Shown: in pieces, positions 22,035 to 32,200 of the stretch | How the letters are laid out: every line of letters begins with the position of its first letter | Numbering within the stretch: position 1 is the first letter of the stretch | Source: Pseudevernia furfuracea | Taxonomy: Eukaryota > Ascomycota > Lecanoromycetes > Lecanorales > Parmeliaceae | Direction: 5' to 3' | DNA: 64,000 bases | Assembly (NCBI GenBank): GCA_022315425.1 | Contig: JAIUPT010000021.1 | Span: 806,001-870,000 of the forward strand | Made by a program: the position numbers and the translations under genes | Notes under the pieces: model-generated | The model's database searches: none | What the model was told of the DNA's origin: nothing | The model's input: only the letters and a program-made list of their open reading frames with translations

Positions 22035-22320
22035 TAAGGGGGGTTTTTTTTTGCCCCAGGGCCTTGGGGGGGTTGCGTTGGCGATCCGCACAAAGTCGAG
22101 GGGGGGGCGCCGTCGTTTGCTGGAAGTATGAATGAGAGTTCGGGATTCAACATCGATCGATCGAGAGAGTAGAGAGAGAGGAAGACAAAAGACAAGAGAC
22201 AGAGAGAGAAAAAGGCGCAACGGTCGAGATCCGAAAAAAAGAAAAAAAAAAAATGTACATCTTAGTTGCAATGAAAATGAAACGAACCCGTTAGGATCTC
22301 CCCCATCCCATTCAATGAGC

Positions 22321-22321
<1 letters not shown>

Positions 22322-22352
<31 letters not shown>
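22322..22352. repeat. Poly(A) run, 31 nt
   Basis: An uninterrupted run of 31 A on the plus strand, the longest homopolymer in the window. Confidence 0.97.
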
Positions 22353-22353
<1 letters not shown>

Positions 22354-22471
22354 CCCGTGGGACGTTCGCCCGGGTTTTTGTGAACGAATGTGAGACAGAC
22401 CGACCGACCCGACTTTAGAATACCACATACAACATACATATACATATATCCGCCGAGAGTAGCAGCGGTAT

Positions 22472-22560
22472 GTAGCAGTAGCAGTAGCAGTAGCAGTTAG
22501 CAGTTAGCAGTTAGCAGTTAGCAGTTAGCAGTTAGCAGGTAGCAGTTAGCAGTTAGCAGT
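22472..22560. repeat. GTAGCA then GTTAGCA tandem array
   Basis: Four copies of GTAGCA pass into roughly nine copies of the seven-base variant GTTAGCA, one unit reverting to GGTAGCA. The change in unit length by one T inside one array suggests replication slippage. Confidence 0.92.
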
Positions 22561-23318
22561 ATGTAGCAGGTAGCAGTTTTGCAAAAAAAAAAACCGTGTA
22601 ACGCGGTCCACCGCAGCAGACTTGCTTCGTCGTGCGATGCGATGCGATGCGATATGCGATGCGATGCGCGTTACTTAGGTTTTGCCCGGCGGGCGAGGTG
22701 CAGTATGTAATGCGGGGGCTTACTTGTACGTGGCGATGCGTGCGTGCGAAAAAGAAAAAGAAAAAGAAAACGAACTGACTGGTCATGCATGTCATGGCAA
22801 TGACTCATGGATTTTTTTTTTTTAACACAACTGAGAAAAGAAAGGCGAGCGAGCGGGCGTGTGAAAAAAGCGCGATCCCCTGCCGAGTTTTTCGGTCACC
22901 GATGATGCCTCTCTTCCTCTCCATAAAAAGGCCCAAGGGGGAGGGGGAAACGCTCCTACGGGAGATTGTTTTTTTTTCTTTTTTTTTTTTTTTTTTTTGG
23001 GCGGAGTCTACTCTACTCTACTTACTCAGCGGGCGGAATCTTTTCGAGATGGAAAAATGGGTGGTGGTCGTCGGTCATGGTCAATGGTAAGGTACGCACG
23101 CATCGAAAGCTACCATGTTCGTTCAAGGTTCGGTGTGGTCCACGTGATGAGTTTTGGGGACTTCATTTGATTAAAAATTGCGAGTACAATACTATCGGAC
23201 TGTCAGGTGCGCCCATTGTTTTGCGCAGCAGCCATACAAATCGAGCGTCTCCGGCTCTCTTTCTCAATCAAGAAATCAGAGTCAACAAACTTCCCACTGG
23301 TCCTTCGCCATACCGCAG

Positions 23319-25109
23319 CTATCCCGACTTTCCGACAAGGCGCAACTTCACCATCAAGGGTGCCTTGTCCCACTGGATCCAGCTCGCTTGGTCGTCCCAC
23401 TTTTGGGATTCGGCGGAGAGCTGCATGTCGAAGCCCCACATCATGCGTGCAAGAATGAGGCGCATTTCAAGGTACGCAAGACTGTTTTCCGTTATTGGTG
23501 CTTTCCACGCAGGGAATGGAGGAAGAAAGAGGTAATCAAGTTGTATTGGAGATTGACAAAAGAAGAGATGTAGATCGTATGACTCACTTTCTGCCAATAC
23601 AACTACGTGGACCGAGAGAGAAGGGTTGGGAAGCTTCTTTGTTATCAGACGCGAACTCCTTGTCGCCCATCCAGCGCTCAGGGATGAAGACATCCGGATC
23701 TTTGAAGTTGGCTGTGCTGCGATGAGCCGCGTGGGTACTGAATTGCACATAGGTCTAAATTGGAAGATTAGCAAGCTCTGTGGTTGGAGATCATAACTCA
23801 CGCCACCCGGAACCCATTGACCGGCGATCAGAGCTCCTTGACGCGGTGTAGTGCGAGGAAGCCCCTCTGGAAAAGGTGGATACATCCTCAGACCTTCGGA
23901 AACAATGGCTGCAAGGTATGGTAGTCGCTTGACCGTTTCAGGCTCAATTTGGTCCTCGGCGGTGAATGTGCTGCGGATCTCACCGACGGCTTTCTTCAGG
24001 GCCTCCGGGTGCTTAAGCAGCTGGAAGGTTATACCTGCCAAACCAGAGGCGGTACTCTCGCTACCAGCAAGAACGATGAGCGTAGAGTTGGCGTACAGCT
24101 CCTGGATTGGCATTGACACTCCCTCTTTGCCCTTGATGATGTAAGATAAGAAGTCCGGATGGTCCGACTTTGATTTTATTCGCCGGTCAACCTTGTTACA
24201 GTTCAAGTTGAAGACTTTGTGTTGTCGAGCTTTCATGGACTTTGGAATCATCATCCTGACAATTTTGTCCAAAGGAGCTAGCTGCTTGCTATGCTTTGAT
24301 TAGTACTTTCCTCTTTTACAATGTGGCGAATGGCATTCATACCTAATGTTGACAAAAGCGAAGGTCTTGAATGCATTGAACACGAGTTCGACCCACTCCG
24401 TGAAGCGGGCAAGTTCAAGGCAATTGAACGGTTCGCCAAAGGAAAGATCGCCAATCAAGTCGAAAGTAGTCCAGATGTACCATTCGAACATGTCGACTGA
24501 TTCTGTACCTGAAGCGACCCTCTCGCGTAATTTGTTGATCAAGAGTCCAGTGAAATGCTGCAAGATATCCTGCTGCTCTAAGAGGGCCTTGTCGGAGAAA
24601 GCAGGCAGCAGAGTCCGGCGAACCCTAGTGTGAGCTTCTCCTTCTGAGGTCAAAATGGAGTGCACGCCATTTGTCGCTGGCTGAAAGAAAGCCGGGTTCT
24701 TTCGGAAACCTTCCCCTGGCTGACGGTGACCGTAGATGGTCTTCAAGGCATCCAGACTGATGTATGAGAGTTCGCCGGGCGCTGTTCGAACAACCGGACC
24801 GTATTGCTCATGAAGCTTTTTGAACTCAGACACCAGGGTCCCCCGGTACATCCATATGAGATAAGGGATCCGAGAAGCCGCAAGGAGCTTCGGGCCGGGG
24901 TACTTCCTCAAAGGATGAACGTAAATATTATAGAGGATATTCGCAATGGTATAAGCTATAGCCTGGTTGCGGGTGTATTAGTCTCCAAGTGATGAAAGGC
25001 TCAAAAGATTTGACGACGTGAAGCAGATGATACTCACGAGAAGACCAAGACCAGCTATAGCTCCAACAAATCCTATTTGACTTAGAGAGAACCTGGAGGA
25101 TGTTTCCAT
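23319..25109 (-). CDS. Cytochrome P450 monooxygenase (CYP65/isotrichodermin-hydroxylase-like)
   Basis: The gene has five exons on the minus strand, 25109-25038, 24962-24343, 24288-23802, 23754-23588 and 23481-23319, giving 502 residues. All four introns (75, 54, 47, 106 nt) start GTGAGT or GTATG and end CAG or TAG. The N-terminus is a membrane anchor (about residues 10-35) followed by VHPLRKYPGPK. The I-helix oxygen-binding motif is AGSEST, the ExxR motif is EGLR, and the PERW motif is PERWMGD. The haem loop is FSLGPRSCIGRNLA, with the Cys that ligates haem. All catalytic motifs are intact. The overall pattern resembles fungal P450s annotated as isotrichodermin C-15 hydroxylase; the actual substrate is unknown. 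It diverges from the PKS across 4.1 kb, which suggests it oxidises the polyketide product. Confidence 0.93.
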
Positions 25110-25299
25110 CTTGTCCAGGAGTGCTACCGTTCACGTCAAGATTGGAATGACAAGATTGTTCCAAGAGAAAGGCTTCGGATTGGCGAGCAGCAAAGTTGGA
25201 GATGGTAACATCAAAGTGTTCAAGCAATCTGGGATTTGAGGAATGCCTGACCGGCTCCGTACTGTCAATCAAAGACACACTGATGAAGGCTAGAAAGTG

Positions 25300-25570
25300 C
25301 AGCAAATCCCGTGACGTCTTTCACTCCCTGATTGTGGCAATGATCCGGACTCAAATGGCTAGCCAGACGCATACTTGAATACGCCTTGGGAGGAGCTGGC
25401 GCACACAGTGTAACCTACATGTCGTCCGTCGATGGAGGTTTGGTAAATGCAGCAATAGTCGTGGCGTCTTTGACTTCTGATTATGGCAACGATCAGAGTC
25501 AGAAGTCGAGTTGGCTAGCCAGACGCATTGGAGGCGCTAGCGCATACAGTGGGACCCGCGCAGCTCATGG
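25300..25570. repeat. Imperfect direct repeat, two copies
   Basis: The copies are at about 25308-25422 and 25458-25558. They share GGCTAGCCAGACGCAT, blocks of the form TGTGGCAATGATC/TATGGCAACGATC, and GGAG-CTGGCGCACACAGTG / GGCGCTAGCGCATACAGTG. Differences are mostly substitutions with small gaps. Such a tandem duplication just upstream of the P450 could carry duplicated regulatory sites. Confidence 0.6.
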
Positions 25571-27292
25571 CTCGGTAGAGGGTTGATAGTTGCAGCTGCA
25601 CTCCCGAACAATTTCTAATCAAGACGCAAGGCGATCTGGGTCAGCTGCGATGGCGGGATGGTCCAGGCAGCACTGTAGGCGAGCAGATAGGAGAGAAAAG
25701 CCGCAAATTCGGAGTAATGTATGATTCATTGTCCTATTGCTCTTTTTTTGCAGAGCTTTGACCCAGTGTAGGACAAGCGACCAATGAAATGGTGTGATAG
25801 GGACACAAGTCTATATGCACGTATTATATTAGGCAAGATGCATGCAGCTCATACGCAAGTCAACCGGTGGGGTTGAATTAATTGGATTGAGCAGTAAGAG
25901 ATGGAGGTGAAGGTGGAGCTTGGAGCTGGAAGTGGAGCTGGAGCTGTCAGTATGAACTATGAACTTGATTCATTCGCTCGCGTAACAATGTCAAAACAAG
26001 AGCCTACCAACCAGGGCTTGAGATTGCCCTAGCTTATGGTGTCAAGGTACTTGAAAGTCAAAAGGCGCCAAAGGGGGGGTGCGCCATATAATTTTCCGAG
26101 CGCTTCGTTAACAACTTCCACAATCCATATTACCACAGTGCTGGGTCCCCTCGTATTATGGTGGCATTTGGCATCTGGCATCTGGCATCTGGGATGTGGT
26201 ATGTGGTATGTGGGTAAAGAGTGCCAGAAAAATTAAAATATCAACTCGCTACCTTTCTAAATAATTCTCCTGCTGAAGTTGCGAGGTTGTCCCACCCCCG
26301 ACTAAGGTACGTCAGCTACTCCTTAGCCTTATTTTATCGCTCGGATACCGAATCCGCTAGAAATAAATAACCAGTAGCGTGATTACATTAGCGGACTCCG
26401 GGAAACCTTACCTGGTACTTAGCGGACGCAGGAAAGGTCATCGTAGCTTATTGACTCTATCATGACTACTAGACTAGGTAGGTATAGGTACCTAACATAA
26501 TCATAGCTTAGCTTAGCTTAGCTTCTGCTGAACTACCCAAGTATCAACTACCAACTGCTTGATAGTTGAGGCTCCTTGCCATGCCTGCTTTTCACTTTGC
26601 GCCGTTGCTCAAGGCCAATGCCCTGCATCTCTAAGCTACTTTTTCCAAGCAAAGGCATAACACCCTGCATTTTTAATCTAACAATTGGGGAAACCATTCG
26701 CTAGCTTCAAGACCCTGCATCTGACTTCGCATTGCAAACGAATACCAATTGATGAAAGAAATGTCAGAGGAATTCCCACGACCGGTTTTATTCGCACCAA
26801 CCCTCTTTCTTGGCTGGCCTGACATGGCGGGTAACCCCAATCTTCTATCTCGCAGTCGGTCTTCCTCTGACCCCGGCTTGCCGGACCAAAAAGTCTGCGC
26901 GATGATGCTGTGTTTGCTGCAAACTTGTCCGGACCCTCGGATATTCATTGCCATGTTTGGCGTTCAATGATGCTACGACTGCCGTGGGATAGCCTGATAG
27001 GCATCTTGCAACATTGCGGGAGCCCAAAGTCGAGAGGCGTTTGCGAGCCAGCCATGTAAAGCTTTGGTCCTCATCCCATCCTTCCCCACCATACTTTCGG
27101 AATGTTCCTGGCCTTTGATGGTGGAATAGTCAATGATAGCGGATCCAAAAGTGGATGGTGGCTCAGGGACAGCGTGATAGATCTAGAGCAGAGAAGTCGA
27201 TGGAGTCGTTGGATGACAGTACTTGAGTGACATGACAAGCCAAGGGGCACGAGCGTGGGAAGCATGCATTCATTGGGTTGTGTCGTGCATGA

Positions 27293-27976
27293 ACGTGCAT
27301 GAGAATCTGGCATGAAGCACCCGCGTTGAGGTTGTGATGCTCGTAACCGAAAAGAGTTTCCTGCATACTTGATAAGCCTTCTCGGAATACTATTCCAAAG
27401 GTCGCAGCAGGATAGATTCTGCCTTCATTGTATTGTCATGCATGGAGATGCAGCATGGATGTGCATCAAATCTGGCATGAAGCACATGTGTGGAGGTTGT
27501 GATGCTCGTAATTGGGAGCTTTTGTCTCCACCCTTGATAAGCCTCGCGGGACATACTATCTTCAAGTCCCCGACAGGAGAAAATCGGGTGAAGATCATGG
27601 GCCATGCATCGTGGGTCTCTCATGCAGATGCTGCGTGGACGATGGAGATCTGGCATGAAGTACCTGCGTTAGGCTACGATGCTCGTAATCGAAAGTCAAC
27701 TTCCCACTTGATAAGCTTTCACACGATGTATCATACCTAAATTCGACTATGAAAAGTTGGGGTGAACCTTGTGGTTCATACACTCATTGGAGTTGTAGTG
27801 CATGGAGACCCTGCGCGGACGTGCAAGATAATCTGGCATGAATACGTAGGAAGATCTGGCATGAATGCATAGGTATGAGAATCTAGCATCAAGTACCAGT
27901 GTTGAGGTTCTTGGTACTCGCAATCGCGAACTATTTTCTTACATGACATGATAAGCCTTCGCCGGACGTATTATCC
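27293..27976. repeat. Diverged array of a ~100-bp module, 4 copies
   Basis: Four copies of one module occur at about 27293-27398, 27462-27563, 27641-27737 and 27875-27976, with start-to-start spacing of about 169, 179 and 234 bp. Each holds, in order, ATCTGGCATGAAG (or ATCTAGCATCAAG), a GTTGAGGTTGTGATGCTCGTAAT-like core and CTTGATAAGCCTTC with a following GGA.-TACTAT. The sequence before each copy (GCATGGAGATGCAG-like) is also related, so the real unit may be nearer 170 bp. A further partial copy sits near 27790-27850. Confidence 0.75.
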
Positions 27977-29254
27977 CGAGGCTCACACCACACCAAAGGT
28001 ATTTCTTTCTTGGGTGGGAGATTAAGGTCCATGACAAGGCGGCAGGCGCAGGATAGACGCCATAACATCGGGTAAGTTTCCCGTCGGTCTTATGTCAAGG
28101 CCTCGGTCCGGCCCCTTGGCTTGTTCGAATAGCTGCAGACACAGATGGTGCTTGTTGATTGCCAACCATGATAGCGATTAGCGAAAAACTCACAAACGTT
28201 AAGCTGAGAATTACAGTTTCTGAACCTACCTCAGCTGCACCTGCGTCAGTTGTATCTACATTCTCTACCTCTTCCATCCACTTTCCTCAGTCTGAGACAC
28301 GCTGCCCACCTTATCGTCTATTCACCCCGAATTGCTGCCACATTTTGATGCTAGCTGAGTCCAGCCGCTCCTGGCTTTTTCATGTTAGACCTGTGAACAT
28401 TTGCCGTTCTGGCCCCTGGCATTCCTCTGAGTCAGGAAGTCCGCCCAAGATTGCCCCTTGTTGCTGGTAAAGTTCTCGAGGAATTCTTACCACAAGATAA
28501 TGAATCATCATAACCCTTACAGTCCAATCCTCCTCATGTTAGTTCTCGTAGTTAGAATCCTCGTGGAGATTCTCGTAATAATCCCTCACAGTAATAATCA
28601 TAACAACAGCTAATGACCGTAGTAAGTATTTGATACTCATGCACAAGTCGACCAATGCTTCTAGCCCGATCTTTCCCGTTAATGCCTCGAAATCCTTCAC
28701 AAGTCCCAAGGTCTAACAGGATGGTTCAATTCGGCCGAGCCCATCCTGAATGTGTGGGTCTCGAACCTTCTGAGAGCCAGGGATGCGTGAATTTCTCGCT
28801 GCCATCCTCATGGCGCATCCACCACTTGCGGCAGGATGGGCTGGATCGGGATATATCCGAGGTTGGTGGGGTGTCCAAAGTCTCCACATTCACGGGTCTC
28901 GTTATCATTACTTCTTTCGTGTTTGTCGATCTCTTTTGGGCCAAGGAACCAATATCAAAGGTATCAAAGGTTGACCTGACATCCTGTGTTAGTGTAGGAG
29001 CGCCACGATGATAAGTCAAGGGTACAAGTTCAAGCACTCTCACCTAGTCACGCACGTCATTAACCATATGCTCCCCAGAGCATAACCCTTAATACCCTAT
29101 CCACTGTTAACTTATCCTTATACTTATACTTATCCTTATCCTTATATTTCTTATTCTCCGTACCACCCTCTCTTTTATATCATCTCCAAGAGCCTCAAAG
29201 TTGTTCATAAAGGGACTTTCAACATCTCAATTTGAACAACCCCTTGCCCCAATC

Positions 29255-32200
29255 ATGGCCTCTAGTCACGATGAGCTGCCTTCAATGGCGGTGTTCAGTC
29301 CGCAGAGCAAGGCGCCACAAGAGGCGTATCTGGACGAGTTACGGGCCTATCTGTGCGGAAAGGCTGAACTCCGACCTTTACTTGAGGCCATCGAAGATCT
29401 CCCGAACACGTGGTCAATCTTTGCGAAACACAACCCTGACATTGCAGCTTTGAGTCCGGGCCTACGCCACACGCAAGCGTTGTCCGACTGGGTCAAGAAT
29501 GGCAACTCATCAAGAATTGCCAACGTAATGTCTGGAATACTGTCATTGCCCCTGTTGACCATTATCCAAGTGGTACAGTATTTCCAGTTCCTCGAGGTCA
29601 AAAGGCTCCGCCACAGTGACTTCATAGCCCGGCTTCGGGATAGAGCAGGAGTGCAAGGCTATTGTGGTGGTCTCATGCCTGCTATTGCAATCGCCTGCTC
29701 TGCGGACGAAGCCGAAGTTGCCACCAATGCCTCCAAAGCAATGTGCATCGCATTGGGCGTTGGCGCTTATGGTGAACTTGGAGACGACGAGAACGTGGAG
29801 GGCCCAACTACGATCGTCATCCGACTCAAATATGCAGGCCAAGCCCAAGAGATCATAGAGGACTTTCCTGACGTGCGTTGCCCATACTGACTCTTTTGCG
29901 AGAACCTGGCTAAATCGTTTGCAGGCGCACATATCAGCTATCACGGATCCGAAGACCATCAGCATCGTTGGAACTGCCCCGTCGCTTGCAGAAATTCAGA
30001 CTCGAGCCAAGGCTCGTGGGATGCAAACCCAAGCTATGCATCTGCGAGGGAAAGTGCATAATCCGGAAAACGCCGATTTAGCGCGGGAGCTGTGCGCGCT
30101 TTGCGATGAGCACGAGTGTCTTCGGTTGCCGGACGCTTCGCACTTGAGAGCCCCTTTGCGATCAAATAAAAATGGGGAGAAGATTCGGGAGGGGTCTCTC
30201 ACTCACGAAGCTGTCGAGACAATCCTTGCATCCTGCTGCCAATGGTACGACCTTCTCATTGGGGTCTGCAGCGATTTGGAGAAGACAGAAACCAAGGTCC
30301 ATCTTTTTGCTGCGTTCGGTATTGGCGACTGCATTCCTCTGGCTCCATTCCATAAGGCAGGGCTACAGATCACAAAGCTAGACATTCTCTCCTTCATCAA
30401 AGCTTTGATGCCACCTGTTCTGCCAGTGTCCGACTTTGGTCCCCAGTATGCTTATCCAACTGATGCTGTTGCTGTCGTTGGTATGGCATGCCGCTTGCCA
30501 GGTGCCAACAACATCGAAGAACTCTGGGATTTGATCTCGTCTGGCAAGTCGACTGTGACACGGGTCCCGCAAGATCGAGTGGACATTGCGCACAGCTTCC
30601 GAGCTTTACAAGACCCAAAATGGGCCGCTAAGCAACAGTGGTGGGGCAATTTCATATCTGATGTCGGTAGCTTTGACCACAGCTTCTTCCGCATGAGCCC
30701 TCGAGAGTCGGCATCAATGGATCCACAACAACGCATACTTCTTGAGACAGCATATCAAGCGATGGAGTCGAGCGGGTACCTTGGATCCCACCAACGCGAA
30801 AGAGGTGATCCAGTCGGAGTCTTTCTAGGAGCAAGTTTCGTGGAGTATCTAGACAACACTTCCGCGAACCCACCCACCGCATATACCTCTACTGGGACAA
30901 TTAGAGCTTTCCTGAGCGGCAAGATAAGTTATCACTTTGGTTGGACCGGTCCTTCCGAGATTCTCGACACAGCATGCTCGTCTTCCCTAGTTGCCATCAG
31001 CAGGGCTTGCAAGGCGATTCAGAACGATGAGTGCTCAGTAGCACTTACAGGTGGTGTCAACCTCATCACTGGTATTCACAACTACTTGGATCTCGCAAAA
31101 GCAGGCTTCCTTAGTCCTACTGGACAATGCAAGCCATTTGACAGCAGCGCAGACGGCTATTGTCGTTCAGAAGGTGTTGGGCTTGTAGTTTTGAAGCGCT
31201 TGAACCAAGCCTTGACGGATGGGGACCAAATTCTTGGCGTCATCCCTGGAGCAGGCACCAACCAAGGTGGCTTGAGTCCATCACTCACAGTTCCACACAG
31301 CGCCGCTCAGGTGCGGCTCTACCGGAATATCCTCCATCAAGCGGGAATGAGACCGGAGCAGGTATCCTATTGCGAGGCCCACGGCACAGGCACCCAAGCA
31401 GGCGATCCATTAGAAGTCGCAAGTGTACGGGAAGTCTTTGGGAGTCCTGAAAGGCAAGATCCTATGCACCTAGGCTCGATCAAAGGCAACATTGGCCATT
31501 GCGAGACTGCTGCTGGAGTTGCCGGCCTTCTCAAGGCTCTGGTCATGGTCAACAAGGCCGCAATACCGCCTCTAGCCAGCCACAAGAGCTTGAATCCGAA
31601 GATTCCAGCTCTTGAGTCCGATAGACTTGCCATTGCAAGCAGCATGGAATCTTGGAAGGCTTCGCCGAGAGCCGCCTTAGTGAACAGCTATGGCGCAGCT
31701 GGAAGTAACTCAGCTGTTCTGGTTTGCCAGGCCCCTGACAGCGACAAACAGTCTGCGCGCTGGTCACCGCCCTTGGGTTTTGTCTATCCAATCATACTAA
31801 GCGCTGTATCCAAGGCCAGTCTGGTTGCCAATGCCGAGAAATTGGCAGCCTTTCTTGAGAATGCAGCTTCAAAGTGCACGATCGCTGATGTTGCGTTTAC
31901 CCTCGTCGAAAGACGCAAACGCCACCCCTTACAATTTGTGTCCATGGAGTCGAGTATTCAGGGTTTAATCAAATCTCTACGATCAACCCAAAACCCATCG
32001 GACGCTCCGCAGCCAAAGAAGGTGGTGTTGACCTTTTCTGGTCAAAGCCGGCAATCTGTCGGACTGAACAAAACCATGTACGAGTCGTTCCCTCTCTTCC
32101 GGCACCATTTCGATGAATGCAACAAGCTGTTGCAGCAGAGTGGCTTTTCTTCATGTATACCAGCAGTCTTTGACAAGGAACCTGTGGGAGATGTTGTGAC

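Larger units (their letters stand above)
22035..23318. other. Intergenic region of simple repeats and homopolymer runs
   Basis: This spacer separates the convergent methyltransferase and P450 genes. It holds a 31-nt A run, a GTAGCA/GTTAGCA tandem array, a GCGAT-rich stretch (22634-22668) and a T-rich run at about 22968-22998. No coding sequence is supported. Both genes must end transcription here. Confidence 0.65.
25110..29254. promoter_or_regulatory. Divergent spacer between P450 and PKS genes, repeat-bearing
   Basis: This 4.1-kb region separates two outward-reading cluster genes and must carry both promoters. I see no supportable gene. It holds an imperfect direct repeat near 25300-25570, AGCTT-type short repeats near 26508-26523 and a diverged array at 27293-27976. 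Short pyrimidine-rich CTTATC-like repeats (29110-29155) lie about 100 bp upstream of the PKS ATG. A cluster-specific regulator gene, often present in such spacers, was not found. Confidence 0.5.

Noticed and set aside
21444..22445. 333-codon minus-strand frame
   Set aside because: It is antisense to the GC-rich methyltransferase exon and continues into homopolymers; there are no family motifs.
27293..27976. CRISPR-like spaced repeat
   Set aside because: The repeats are about 100 bp, diverged and unevenly spaced in a fungal genome; this is not a CRISPR array.
28655..29043. Frames on both strands just upstream of the PKS
   Set aside because: No motifs, and they lie in the expected PKS promoter region; I could not link them to the SAT exon by splicing.
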